From Nitrososphaerales archaeon (GTDB lineage Archaea > Thermoproteota > Nitrososphaeria > Nitrososphaerales > CADDZS01): a stretch of 64,000 bases of DNA. This document shows, piece after piece, positions 27,402 through 36,516 of the stretch. The DNA lies in assembly GCA_030041295.1 (NCBI GenBank), contig JASHOD010000142.1, positions 17,602 through 81,601 of the forward strand, given 5' to 3'. Made by a program: the position numbers and the translations under genes. The stretch's first letter is position 1; every line of letters begins with the position of its first letter. Below the pieces are notes generated by a model. It was not told the DNA's origin. It worked only from the letters and a program-made list of their open reading frames with translations, and searched no databases.

Positions 27402-27902
27402 TTGAGTTCTGTCAAAGCTGTCCCAAAAAGTGAGTTTGTCTCTTTTGTTAGAAAGTACTTGGTCGTTGAAGGACTACCGTGCGCAAGGCACTGCGACAAA
27501 ACGACTCATTTTGCTCCGCTCATGGAGAATCGTGACAAGATCATTGGGGCCTACATTTGTCCTGATAACTTTGTTTCAAGGATTGTTGCCTTTGAATCAA
27601 GGCAGAATAATGGTGGCATCCCCTGGCTCATCGGTTACGTCAGGAACGAATTGGAAGGCGGTTCATTGGTTAGGGACAAGGACTTTAGGTCTGCTACGCG
27701 GCACGGGTGGGAGCTCGGTGGAAACGCGGAAGAAGAGATAAAGTCACTCGCAGACCAGTCAAATGGGATAAAGGAGTACTACTGGACATTCTACGCCCGC
27801 AGCGACGACGAGAAGAAAATGGGAAACTTTCTTTGCGACAAGTGCGGAAAACTCTTCACGCAACCAATGACTTCAAAGAATAAAACTTGCCAGCGACACT
27901 AG
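27402..27902 (+). CDS. Conserved-looking protein with C-terminal zinc knuckles
   Basis: About 166 residues from the likely TTG start at 27402 (an upstream TTG at 27327 would overlap sixA). The core has GLPCARHCDKTTHFAPLMEN, DNFVSRIVAFESRQNNGG and a C-terminal FLCDKCGKLFTQP with a following KNKTCQRH, a probable zinc site. No family name is certain. It converges with the thioredoxin-like gene and overlaps it by four bases. Confidence 0.65.
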   Translation: MSSVKAVPKSEFVSFVRKYLVVEGLPCARHCDKTTHFAPLMENRDKIIGAYICPDNFVSRIVAFESRQNNGGIPWLIGYVRNELEGGSLVRDKDFRSATRHGWELGGNAEEEIKSLADQSNGIKEYYWTFYARSDDEKKMGNFLCDKCGKLFTQPMTSKNKTCQRH

Positions 27903-28282
27903 TTCGATTGCTGTTGTTTCTTTATTTCGGCATAGAATCTGCTTTTGAATAGATTCTCCCAGCGCACCCTAGTAACTTCAGGATTCTCAGAAAATCCCGT
28001 AAATACGTGTTTCACATTTCCATCTTTGAATTCCATGAATATCTGAGGAATCAGGTAATCTTCAGCATTATCCCCGTATTCCTTGACAAGGTGATCGGCA
28101 ATCTTCACGTCTTCCTCTCGATCAGTGTCCAAGACTCTGATTGGTACTTCAAGGTCGTCCGCCATACGCTTTGAATTATCTACTGAAAGAGGATAACAGT
28201 GCGGGCACCACTTTGCGATCACGGCAGAGATTCTTTCGACCTTTGCATGAGTCGAACGGTTAGGTGAAGAGGAGGAAGGCAA
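27899..28282 (-). CDS. Thioredoxin/glutaredoxin-like protein
   Basis: The 127-residue thioredoxin-fold protein has a CPHC active site in IAKWCPHCYPL and the cis-Pro segment YLIPQIFMEF. The Cys pair suits dithiol-disulfide exchange. It lacks a signal peptide, so it is cytoplasmic. It is slightly longer than glutaredoxins because of an N-terminal Ser-rich tail and a charged C-terminal helix. The partner reductase is not in this window. Confidence 0.82.
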   Translation of the reverse strand: MPSSSSPNRSTHAKVERISAVIAKWCPHCYPLSVDNSKRMADDLEVPIRVLDTDREEDVKIADHLVKEYGDNAEDYLIPQIFMEFKDGNVKHVFTGFSENPEVTRVRWENLFKSRFYAEIKKQQQSN

Positions 28283-28332
28283 TATCTTTTCTGGTCCTGT
28301 AAATCTAGAAGTGTAAAGTTTGATTTAATCTT

Positions 28333-29145
28333 TTATTGAGAGAAATTGGAAACAGACCGCGATCCCAAGAACATATTTGTCTCGTAAAGGAGAGTAACTT
28401 GACCCTCCTCTTGATACGCGTCAAACATGCTTTTCAATTCGCCTTTCATTTGAGGGTAGGTTTGCTCTTCAGGCTGAGGAGTGTATGAAGACGAGCATAC
28501 TCTGCCCAATAGTCCATCAAAATTCAACCGTTGATAGTTAGGTAGCGTGAATTTCCTGAAAACCCAATGTGGAAAGAAATCGGATAGATCGTCGTTTTCA
28601 ACTCTCGCAACGGCAGCCCTTTTACGAGCATACTTGTTGACCAATTGCTCATAATCTTCCATAATTCCCGATGAACCATCTCTCCTCCTGTCATTGTACA
28701 GGACGCAAAGGAACCCGCCCTTCCGCAGGATCCTAAGAAATTCAATCCGAGATTTCTTGCGGTCGAACCAATGCATGGCCTGACCAACGGATATCAGATC
28801 TACGCTTTCGTCGTTTAGAGTCGTGTCTTCGGCCGTTCCCCGAACACTCTTGAAATTTTTAAAACTTGACAAAGAGGATTCGGCGAAGCCCCTCATTTCG
28901 TCGTTCGGTTCTACGGCAAAGACATGATTCCCGTTCTCGAGGAATAGCCTCGTAAGAATTCCAGTGCCTGAACCGATATCCACAACTATTTTACCAGAAT
29001 CGAAATTTGCTTCCTTGCGAAGGATTTCGAGTACGGTCTTGGGGTAAGTGGGTCGATTTCTCGAATAAACGTCAGCCCTTCCCGTGAATCTTTGAGTGAA
29101 ATCTTCCATAGCTATATTCAGAACCCCATGTTTTTCTTTTTTCAA
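28333..29145 (-). CDS. SAM-dependent methyltransferase
   Basis: This class I methyltransferase has motif I VVDIGSGTGILTRLF, motif II ending in FAVEPNDEMRG, and the VDLISVGQAMHWFDRKKS segment typical of small-molecule (UbiE/type 11) enzymes. The natural start may be ATG at 29109 (MEDFTQRF); TTG 29145 overlaps the stop of the upstream glycosyltransferase, implying one transcript. The substrate is unknown; pairing with a membrane glycosyltransferase hints at lipid or glycan methylation. Confidence 0.85.
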   Translation of the reverse strand: MKKEKHGVLNIAMEDFTQRFTGRADVYSRNRPTYPKTVLEILRKEANFDSGKIVVDIGSGTGILTRLFLENGNHVFAVEPNDEMRGFAESSLSSFKNFKSVRGTAEDTTLNDESVDLISVGQAMHWFDRKKSRIEFLRILRKGGFLCVLYNDRRRDGSSGIMEDYEQLVNKYARKRAAVARVENDDLSDFFPHWVFRKFTLPNYQRLNFDGLLGRVCSSSYTPQPEEQTYPQMKGELKSMFDAYQEEGQVTLLYETNMFLGSRSVSNFSQ

Positions 29146-30197
29146 ATTGGTTCTGTCGAGTCAATCTTCGGACGAAGTATTGGAGGAGTAGGAGAGGTTA
29201 AGGGCTTCCTCAAGTAAGGAGACACGCGAACAACATATTTGTTAGTGATCATCATCAGGACAATCGCACAGACTATCGTCGACGGAAGGAGAAAATAATT
29301 CCAAAACCCGTCGATTGGAAGTACAAATGCAGCTAAACTAAGTACGATTGCAATTCCAGTGAGCATCCTTTTCCTCCCGGACGAAAATACAGCAGAGACT
29401 AACGCGGTGGGAATTGCAAAAACCAGTATCCTCAATACTGTTACTAATCTATAGCCAGTTAAAATATAAACGAAATAGTACAAACTCCAAGAGCCACTCG
29501 TTTGAAGCGGCCGCTGAAACTGAAAGTACACGGCATCTTGCAAGAAGCTTGACGGAGAATACACTAAAAAGGGCAAAACAATCGCTCCGGCGAGAAGTAT
29601 TGAGACGAGCGCGGGCTTGATGTTTGATTTACGAAGGCAGTAAACTGCAATGATCGGAAGAACGAATATCACGAATTGGTTAGTCGCTAAGGCTAGTCCA
29701 AGCAGAACACCAGAAAGTATCCATCTTTTGTAGAAAAGACCCGCGATTCCGCCCACCAGGAACATCGATCCTACCATCTTGTTTGTCCCAAGGACGCTCG
29801 TGAGCAAAATCGAAATCGGCAACAGTGCATAGGCGATTGGCCCAGTTAATGGAATCCAAGCTAGTTGTCGTTCGGTCTTTCCTAACAATGAGCTCGCGAT
29901 GAAATACAGTGCGACCAGAATGACGACGTCTGCGACGATGATGCCGTACCTTATATTCCAACCGAGCAGCTCGAACGGAGCAAAATAGATGGGAATCACT
30001 GGCATGTACGAAAAATTGACTACATGACCGATGCGGTTCGTAAAATCAGAGTAAAGATAGGGATTTCGAAAGAGCAAAATGAGCTGAGCGGCTTCTCGAT
30101 CTACGTAATAGACGTCAACTGGATACTTCACCAAGCCAAAACCAAAATACAGAGTCGCAATCAAGCGAAGAAGGATGGCTCCTAACATGATCACCAA
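29142..30197 (-). CDS. Polytopic GT-C-like glycosyltransferase (DUF2029-like)
   Basis: The 351-residue protein has about nine membrane helices and the layout of GT-C mannosyltransferases: an early extracytoplasmic DVYYVDREAAQLI loop with acidic residues after helix one, NPYLYSDF and FSYMPVIPIYF. Such enzymes transfer sugars from polyprenyl-phosphate donors on the outer face of the membrane. The motif evidence is partial, so the family is inferred. It overlaps the downstream methyltransferase by four bases. Confidence 0.65.
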   Translation of the reverse strand: MVIMLGAILLRLIATLYFGFGLVKYPVDVYYVDREAAQLILLFRNPYLYSDFTNRIGHVVNFSYMPVIPIYFAPFELLGWNIRYGIIVADVVILVALYFIASSLLGKTERQLAWIPLTGPIAYALLPISILLTSVLGTNKMVGSMFLVGGIAGLFYKRWILSGVLLGLALATNQFVIFVLPIIAVYCLRKSNIKPALVSILLAGAIVLPFLVYSPSSFLQDAVYFQFQRPLQTSGSWSLYYFVYILTGYRLVTVLRILVFAIPTALVSAVFSSGRKRMLTGIAIVLSLAAFVLPIDGFWNYFLLPSTIVCAIVLMMITNKYVVRVSPYLRKPLTSPTPPILRPKIDSTEPI

Positions 30198-30341
30198 TAG
30201 ATGATAAACAGATGAGGGAACTCTTATTTGCGTAGATAGGGCGCCTCCTCAGCGGCGATACTAATCCCTTGTAGTTATCCTAGCGTAATTCAATTTTCTT
30301 CTCCGCGTCTTCGAATTCTGTGATAGAAAATGAGATCGTCT

Positions 30342-31226
30342 CTAGGTCCTTTTTATCACATTTCTCAGGAAAATTATCGCGACCAAAATCAGACCACCTC
30401 CGATGTATTGGACAGGTGTAAGAAGCACACTGAGCAAGAGATATGACGCTACCGCTGCCATAATCGGCTCGCCCGTCGCGGCAATAGAAGCCTCGGTACC
30501 TGTCAGTCGCTGTAGACTCCGAACATATAGTCCGTAAGCAAACAATGTTCCAAAGATCGAGACGAACAGTATCAATGCGAAAATTTGCATAGTGAACTTT
30601 TCATGGATCAAACTGAATGTTCCAATTGGCAACGATGCGGTCCCGGCTATCAGGAAGCCCCAAGCGGTTATGGGCCATGATCCGTAGATTGTGGTTAGTT
30701 TCTTTGATGCCAAAGTGTAGAAGGCTGCCGCGATCGCGCAAAGTGTTCCAAAAACGAAGGCTAGCACACTTACATGAAAAGAAATGGTCGAACCATTCGC
30801 TACCAAAAGGAATGTTCCGATCATGGCAAGTGCAATCGCGGCAAGGTGCGAGAAACTGAATTTGTACACATGCGCTGCTATTTCGTATATCGCAACCATG
30901 GGAAGGAACAGCAGCTGAAGCAATGTCGCGATTGCAGCGTTCGAGTAGCTGATCGCAAGAAAATAGAAGAGCTGAGACGGCAAGATTCCGAGCACTCCGA
31001 ACATAATAATGACCCCAGTATGAGCACGCGGCCACTTTGGACGGAGCCAGAGGAAGAGGAACGCGCTTGCAATGAAAAGGCGTAATGTAACAAGACCCTC
31101 CGGGGGAAACCCGTCTCTTTGAAAGAGAATTTGGGCAACCGTGCCCGATAGTCCCCATAGGCAGGTTGCCAATATTGCTATGCCAAAGGAGCCAGTCTTG
31201 CTTTGGGGCCTCTCGCCAGTGGTCAT
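30342..31226 (-). CDS. EamA/DMT family transporter
   Basis: The 294-residue protein has ten predicted helices in two EamA repeats. Repeat one starts LATCLWGLSGTVAQIL and includes ALLFSCDQ-equivalent AAIATLLQLLFLPMVA; repeat two includes TSKK-like ASKKLTTIYG and LQRLTGTEASIAATGEPIMA. DMT transporters export amino acids or metabolites. It is divergent from a VOC protein gene, sharing a 80-base promoter region. Confidence 0.88.
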   Translation of the reverse strand: MTTGERPQSKTGSFGIAILATCLWGLSGTVAQILFQRDGFPPEGLVTLRLFIASAFLFLWLRPKWPRAHTGVIIMFGVLGILPSQLFYFLAISYSNAAIATLLQLLFLPMVAIYEIAAHVYKFSFSHLAAIALAMIGTFLLVANGSTISFHVSVLAFVFGTLCAIAAAFYTLASKKLTTIYGSWPITAWGFLIAGTASLPIGTFSLIHEKFTMQIFALILFVSIFGTLFAYGLYVRSLQRLTGTEASIAATGEPIMAAVASYLLLSVLLTPVQYIGGGLILVAIIFLRNVIKRT

Positions 31227-31306
31227 CGTCTCTTTCTAGAAGACAGAGTCGAAAAACAACTATTATACAAAGCGCTTCAGAACATTTCCAAAATGGAGTT
31301 GGCATT

Positions 31307-31717
31307 TTGACATTATTTTGCTATACAGGAATAACAGTGAAGGATCTCGACAAATCGATAAAGTTCTATACAAATGTAATGAGAATGAAACTAGTGGCCA
31401 GAATCAAGAATCCATACACTAACGGAGAATTTGCCGAGCTCACCTCGCGAAAAGGGAAGCTTCCGAACCTTGAGCTCAATTGGTATGCCGAGAAACGATC
31501 GTACGAGAGCGGCGATGAGTTGGATCACCTTGCGTTCTTGGTCAAAGATGCCAAAGCGGAATTGAAGAGGCTGAAGAAGTTGAGGGTCGAAATTGTTCGA
31601 GAACCTTACGAGAGTCCGAATCATGTTGTGTTCTTTGCCAAAGATCCTAATGGAATATGGATCGAGATTTTTTCAAAGAAAAGGAAGGACGCATTTCCGA
31701 AGAACGTCGGGCTCTAA
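31307..31717 (+). CDS. VOC/glyoxalase family protein
   Basis: From TTG 31307, with GGAG nine bases upstream, the 136-residue protein is one vicinal-oxygen-chelate module: YTGITVKDLDKSIKFYTNVM, ELNWYAEKRSYESGDELDHL and VFFAKDPNGIWIEIF. The C-terminal Glu and an internal His fit metal ligands. The substrate is unknown; lactoylglutathione lyase activity should not be assumed. It precedes a GNAT gene on the same strand by 20 bases. Confidence 0.88.
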   Translation: MTLFCYTGITVKDLDKSIKFYTNVMRMKLVARIKNPYTNGEFAELTSRKGKLPNLELNWYAEKRSYESGDELDHLAFLVKDAKAELKRLKKLRVEIVREPYESPNHVVFFAKDPNGIWIEIFSKKRKDAFPKNVGL

Positions 31718-31737
31718 AGTCAGATGATCCAAAAAGA

Positions 31738-32538
31738 ATGCCTGAGGTCGATAAAGTAGAAGGCAAAAATGCGCAAATGTTAGAATATCTTCTGCATGAC
31801 CCAACGGCAAACGGGTTTGCTATCGAAGATATAAGAGACATGCCAAAAGACGGGGAGTTCTACTCTTCGAAAGATCCCGTGACGAAAGATATTACGGGAT
31901 ATTTGCTTAATCATTATGAGGGGAATGAGTTATTCGTTACTCTAAAGAGTCAATCGGAGCAGGATGCCGTCCAACTTCTGACTTGCGTTCCAACTGACAA
32001 CTCGCTAACGATCTACTTGCATACAGACCCGACGAATGAGCAAACTGTCAAGAAATATTTTCTCTCAAAAAACAGAGAATTTGAAAAGACAGATGACTTT
32101 TTGATGGCAATTGTGAAAGATACTACGCAGCTCATCCATCCCAATTACGCGAAAATCATAACGAGAAAGTACAGTCGAGACGTAGGTAAGCTAATTTCTC
32201 ACTCGACTAGGGGTGATTTGTCGGAAGTAGTAGGTCAGGTGCTCGATCAAGAAAAGATCTGGGGAATGATTGTCGATGGCCACGTTGTTTCGGTCGCAGC
32301 GATAGCTTCCTCCCAGCCGGAGGTGGGTGTTATCGTTGATGTCAACACAGATCCGAATTATAGGAGAAGGGGGTACGGAACAATGGTTACATCAGCTGCC
32401 ACCGAGCGAGCGCTGCAAGATTCCAAAATAGTGTCGCTCTTCGTTAATTCCTCAAATATCGAGGCGACACGAGTCTACGAGAAGCTCGGTTACAAATTGT
32501 ATGCAAGATCAATCAGGTTCAAGGCTAAATTGAAATGA
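31738..32538 (+). CDS. GNAT family acetyltransferase
   Basis: The 266-residue protein (ATG 31738) has a large N-terminal domain without a clear match and a C-terminal GNAT fold with VDVNTDPNYRRRGYGTMVTS, the acetyl-CoA pyrophosphate-binding motif A, then NSSNIEATRVYEKLGYKLYA. A longer frame to 31657 exists but would overlap the VOC gene. The stop overlaps the next small gene (ATGA), so the three genes VOC, GNAT and zinc ribbon are likely one operon. Confidence 0.85.
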   Translation: MPEVDKVEGKNAQMLEYLLHDPTANGFAIEDIRDMPKDGEFYSSKDPVTKDITGYLLNHYEGNELFVTLKSQSEQDAVQLLTCVPTDNSLTIYLHTDPTNEQTVKKYFLSKNREFEKTDDFLMAIVKDTTQLIHPNYAKIITRKYSRDVGKLISHSTRGDLSEVVGQVLDQEKIWGMIVDGHVVSVAAIASSQPEVGVIVDVNTDPNYRRRGYGTMVTSAATERALQDSKIVSLFVNSSNIEATRVYEKLGYKLYARSIRFKAKLK

Positions 32539-32669
32539 TAGTTGAAAGACGGATGTGTCCGGTTTGCAAGAAGGAGGTCGAGGTCGAACTTGTTAGAAAG
32601 CCAGATGTGGATCTCAAGATTTGCACGGTCTGCGGTGCAGCTATCTCAATCCTCTACAAAGAGTCTTGA
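32535..32669 (+). CDS. 44-residue zinc-ribbon protein
   Basis: ATG 32535 overlaps the GNAT stop as ATGA and opens a 44-codon frame: MIVERRMCPVCKKEVEVELV, then KICTVCGAAISILYKES. Two CxxC knuckles (CPVC and CTVC) 18 residues apart make a complete small zinc ribbon. The overlap supports translation by coupling. Function unknown; such mini-ribbons often bind nucleic acid or act as partners. Confidence 0.7.
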   Translation: MIVERRMCPVCKKEVEVELVRKPDVDLKICTVCGAAISILYKES

Positions 32670-32751
32670 AAACCGTAGATTTATTTGGCGTTTATTTTCT
32701 AATTATGAGTAGTCGTCGTCTAGAGTAGCTAACCTAGCGATAGAGAGATGA

Positions 32752-33462
32752 ATGGCTTTGAGCAGAACTAGTAGCAGGGGGAATTCAATTCGCGGTGGCA
32801 CCGAGAGGGCCTCGTTGATTACTAGGCTCATTTCTTGGTTTGACAGTTACGTCGAATTATATACTATTGACCCGGTTCGAATCGATAGATCTCTAAAGGG
32901 GTACGAAGGCACCGATCTCGATCAGATCTGGAAGAGTGTCAGAGGAGATGTCAACCAGATTAACGCGCTCCCTGAGAAATCAAAGGACCTCGAAAAATAC
33001 GCCAGGCGAGCTTCGAACTCGAGAAAGTATTCTCTGATTATTGGCGGCGCTACTTTTGCCGTTTTGATTGCTTATCTATTGTTTCAAAACCAGATAAAGG
33101 CTGCGGCTGGTTACTATGCAGAACTTGCTATTCCGGGAGTTATGCTTGTGCTACTTTATGGAATGCTCATGCTGACGATGTTCTCCACAAGATCCCTAAA
33201 CAAAGAGATGCGCTCATTCTACGCGGAACATTCTGGAGATTTAACGAAACAGAAAGCGCATATGCGCGATGCGACGCAGCAACTGATCGACCGTCTTTCG
33301 AGAGAGATTTATTCCCATGATTTCAACCCTAGCAGATTCAAGTTTAACCTCTATCATTCAAACTACAAGAATATCGCAGTCGTGGGCCGCAGCGGGGGTA
33401 AATTTGTGTCTACGGTAAAACCCCGGATCTCATCGCAACAGGCATCTAAGCAAAGCACTTGA
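32752..33462 (+). CDS. Two-helix membrane protein, unknown
   Basis: The 236-residue protein has a charged N-terminal region with YELYTIDPVRIDRS-like sequence, two adjacent membrane helices (about 93-112 and 124-146), and a basic C-terminal part ending SSQQASKQST. Family unrecognised. Both termini are probably cytoplasmic. A TATA-like AATTATGAG lies upstream near 32701. Confidence 0.65.
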   Translation: MALSRTSSRGNSIRGGTERASLITRLISWFDSYVELYTIDPVRIDRSLKGYEGTDLDQIWKSVRGDVNQINALPEKSKDLEKYARRASNSRKYSLIIGGATFAVLIAYLLFQNQIKAAAGYYAELAIPGVMLVLLYGMLMLTMFSTRSLNKEMRSFYAEHSGDLTKQKAHMRDATQQLIDRLSREIYSHDFNPSRFKFNLYHSNYKNIAVVGRSGGKFVSTVKPRISSQQASKQST

Positions 33463-33539
33463 ATTGTGCGCAGGGCGAGTTCCCTTTCGGACGGAGAAAG
33501 CTAGAGTCTCGCCCCGGTGGCATGTGCTAGTCTTACTTT

Positions 33540-33755
33540 CTAGTCTCTTTCCACGCTGTATGCTATCTCAATATCTGCACGATATTGAACGATTTTACCG
33601 TTCTCTACCTTTCCGGTAAAATGAACTAATTCGACTCCTGTTATTCCTCTGATTGTCTTGGATTCTTTCTTCACAGCCATCTCAGTAGCGTCTTGCCAAC
33701 TCTTCTTCGAGTGCCCGATTAGTTCGGTTACTTTCGCGACTGCTGCAGCAGGCAT
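33540..33755 (-). CDS. Dodecin family flavin-storage protein
   Basis: The 71-residue protein matches dodecin throughout: VAKVTELIGHSKKSWQDATE, then a strand region GITGVELVHFTGKVENGKIV and YRADIEIAYSVER. Dodecins assemble as dodecamers that hold riboflavin or FMN and buffer free flavin. The family position for stacking flavins (usually Trp) is present in SWQDA. It stands alone next to a TnpB relic. Confidence 0.93.
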   Translation of the reverse strand: MPAAAVAKVTELIGHSKKSWQDATEMAVKKESKTIRGITGVELVHFTGKVENGKIVQYRADIEIAYSVERD

Positions 33756-33831
33756 AATAAATCACTAGCATTATGTGGATGGGACGGCTCTGTGTGGTCT
33801 TCGGTTGATTAGAAAAAAGAGCTAATAGTGA

Positions 33832-34767
33832 TTTTCAACCAAAGATCCATATGTCAAAAGACCATTACTAGTTTCTTGTTACGGTTTTAAGATTGTAAAT
33901 GGGAAACTGCGAATTCCTCTTTCAAAGAGAAGGTACGAATTCATTCCTCTTAATAATTACACTCTCAAGATACTAGAATCTGACAAGACACTCATCGTAA
34001 GATCGTTCACTATTACACAAACAGCTCTTTCTCTTTGCATTGCAAAGGACGTACCTGAAATTCAGTTACGACGAGATCCATTCAGTGATCGGGATTGATA
34101 GAAATCTGCGAAATCTCACTGTGGGAAATCAGGAGAAAATACCAAAGACATTGTGCATTCCTTTAAGAGAAATGATGTTAGAATTCGAACGAAAATAGCT
34201 TCCAAGTACGGCAGGAGAAGGAAAGCAAGGATAGGAACTATACTAAACATGATATCAAAGGACGTAGTTGAAAGAGCTCTTGAAGTCAAGTCAGCTATAG
34301 TCTTTGAAGATATCAGGTACATCAGATCAATGTATCGAAGAGGCAATTTCCAAGGACGAAAGTTTCGAGGACAGATGAACAATTACTGGCCTTTTGCTGA
34401 GATTAAAAGACAAACAGAATGCAAAGCTCAATGGAAGGGGATTCCGGTAATTCATCTTACGAAACCTGAAACCAGAGAAACGAGTTCAATCTGCTACATA
34501 TGTGGGGAGAGACTCCAAAGTAGCAGGGATAAATCTAGAAAGCTCTGGTGTAAGAAGTGTGAGAGGTGGTTTGATCGCGATCTAGTCGCTGTCATGAATA
34601 CTTCTCACCGCGGCTGGGTGAGGTTCGCGCAGTCGCATAACGTAAAAGGCATTGGAAACGAAGCGATGGTACAGGAACGCGTACGAAGGAAGGATGAGGA
34701 ACCGCTAATCCGAATAGTCGATCCAATGAAGTTATGTCAGAGGGATAAGGGGAGAGAGATCTTTTAG
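33832..34767 (+). pseudogene. Relic TnpB transposase-associated nuclease (IS200/IS605 type)
   Basis: TnpB-like sequence runs through three frames. Frame one (33832-34098) reads GFKIVNGKLRIPLSKRRYEF and continues to KDVPEI. Frame two carries the RuvC-I motif VIGIDRNLRNLTVGN near 34087-34131. Frame three (about 34135 to stop 34767) gives KYGRRRKARIGTILNM, the RuvC-II Glu in AIVFEDIRY, a zinc finger with CYICGE and CKKCERWF, and the RuvC-III Asp in FDRDLVAVMN. Two frameshifts and a missing N-terminus make it inactive, though all three catalytic acids remain. No TnpA is present. Confidence 0.82.
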
Positions 34768-34915
34768 TTTGATTGATCGATCTGCTGCTATCAACCGAAG
34801 ACTACACAGAACCTCCTAGTGAATTTTGTCTAAACTCTGACAAAGACAATTATCTGGGTTTGATTTCTGTATTCATTTTGACAGTAGTAAAAGAAGGGGA
34901 AAAAGAGAGTAAGAT

Positions 34916-35986
34916 TTGCTATCCTTCATTGGAGTAGGACTGGAGCAATCACCGACCCTTGAGGCAATAGAGATTCTGAAGGAATGTGACATGACATATT
35001 GGGAAAACTACACGTCCCCAGTTATCAATCAGGACCTTATTCAGATTCTATCAAACTCGATTGGAGAAGGAAAGAAGAAGATTGAGGTTGTCAAAAGAGA
35101 ATTCGTCGAAGACGGGAGGCAGATTCTTGAACAGGCGGCGAAGAGCAAAGTCGCGCTCGTTTGCTCCGGAGATCCTCTGGTTGCAACAACGCACCAGGAT
35201 CTTCGAATTAGGGCAATTAGAGCTGGCATAGAGACAAAAATAGTGCATGGCTCTTCAATACTCTGCGCAATAGGAGGAGAGCTGGGTCTTTCCTCGTACT
35301 CGTTTGGGAAAACCGTAACGTTGACGAAGAGTCCCATGCAGTACACTGCCTACCTCACAATTTACCAAAATCTGATTCGGGGCCTGCACACTACATTGCT
35401 TCTTGAATGGGACGAGAAGAGTAATTTCTTCCTATCGCCGAAAGATGCCATAGCAAGCCTGATCGAGGCTGAAAAGGATCTAAAATATAACATAATAACG
35501 AATGATACTCTCCTGCTTGCGGTTTCAAGAATAGGGGAAAGGACGCAGAGCCCGCGCATTTCTTGTTGCAATTTCTTTGAAGTGCAATCCATGTCGGATT
35601 TCGGACCCCCTCCGATTACGCTTGTCCTACCAGGTAAACTTCACTTCACGGAAATTGAAGCATTGTCATCAATAACTGGAAAGAAAGAATCCTATTTCAA
35701 AGACAATTCGAAGAACATTCAACGGCTCTCGCAAACGATGCTTGCAAAGTATTCGCAAAAGACCCTCGTCGCGTTGAAACGAGCAAAGGATGCGGCCAGC
35801 AAGATAGAGAATGGTGAGGGAAGCAAGAAATACGAATCAGTCTTCGAAAATGTCGAATTATACACTTCGGATGCGCTTCGCTTCCTGAACGAAGGAAAAG
35901 AGGAGCTGGCGATTTTGAGTATAGGATACGCGGAAGGTTTGCTAGATTCACTTCGTTTTTCGGGAGAGCTGGAATTCGAATGGTGA
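34916..35986 (+). CDS. dph5: Diphthine synthase fused to DUF357
   Basis: Residues 1-255 are diphthine synthase (DphB/Dph5), which methylates the modified histidine of translation factor EF-2: LSFIGVGLEQSPTLEAIEIL, VALVCSGDPLVATTH, and HGSSILCAIGGELGLSSYSF. Typical archaeal enzymes end near here. The extra 100 residues (MLAKYSQKTLVALKRAKDAA; ALRFLNEGKEELAILSIGYA; EGLLDSLRF) match DUF357, a helical archaeal domain. The start is TTG. The acceptor, EF-2, is not in this window. Confidence 0.92.
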   Translation: MLSFIGVGLEQSPTLEAIEILKECDMTYWENYTSPVINQDLIQILSNSIGEGKKKIEVVKREFVEDGRQILEQAAKSKVALVCSGDPLVATTHQDLRIRAIRAGIETKIVHGSSILCAIGGELGLSSYSFGKTVTLTKSPMQYTAYLTIYQNLIRGLHTTLLLEWDEKSNFFLSPKDAIASLIEAEKDLKYNIITNDTLLLAVSRIGERTQSPRISCCNFFEVQSMSDFGPPPITLVLPGKLHFTEIEALSSITGKKESYFKDNSKNIQRLSQTMLAKYSQKTLVALKRAKDAASKIENGEGSKKYESVFENVELYTSDALRFLNEGKEELAILSIGYAEGLLDSLRFSGELEFEW

Positions 35987-35990
35987 CTGA

Positions 35991-36485
35991 TTAAAGCCGT
36001 AGTTCAAGGTACAGTGTACCGGGAACAGGATTAGGTCGATAGGCCTTGATGGGCTTGAAACCCATTTTGGTATAGATAGAAATCGCCTCCTTCATCGAAG
36101 GCAATGTATCGAGTCGGATTGCTTTGTATCCCATTTTTCTGGCTCGTTCGATTACCGACTCGATCAGGAGCTTTCCTAGCCCTCTCCCGCGGTATTCTGC
36201 CTTTACATAAAGTCGCTTCATCTCGCAAATCTGATCTGAGATCCTCCTCAAAGCAACACAACCGACTGAATCGTTTTGATGCAAAGCGAGGAAGAGAGCT
36301 CCGCTCGGCGGGGAATATTCACTTGGGAACGTGGCCATTTCTTCGTCGAAATTCTGAAAACACAAATCGACTCCAAGCGAAGCTGCGTACTCCGAAATCA
36401 GATTCCTCGCGTCTTCTACTCTATCTTGAGATTGAGCTACATCGACGACGAGCTCGATGATGTTTTCGCTCGTTGCTTTCTCCAA
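35991..36485 (-). CDS. GNAT family N-acetyltransferase
   Basis: The 164-residue single-domain GNAT has motif A in MKRLYVKAEYRGRGLGKLLI, then SVIERARKMGYKAIRLDTLP and AISIYTKMGFKPIKAYRPNP. The arrangement fits small-molecule or peptide acetyltransferases similar to YP_-type GNATs. It converges with dph5, four bases apart. Substrate unknown. Confidence 0.9.
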   Translation of the reverse strand: MEKATSENIIELVVDVAQSQDRVEDARNLISEYAASLGVDLCFQNFDEEMATFPSEYSPPSGALFLALHQNDSVGCVALRRISDQICEMKRLYVKAEYRGRGLGKLLIESVIERARKMGYKAIRLDTLPSMKEAISIYTKMGFKPIKAYRPNPVPGTLYLELRL

Positions 36486-36516
36486 GTGAGTTCTCTCGCT
36501 CTCCCTCTTCTCTTCC

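Noticed and set aside
30601..31305. 234-codon minus-strand frame, Cys and His rich
   Set aside because: It overlaps the EamA transporter in another frame on the same strand and has no membrane helices or motifs.
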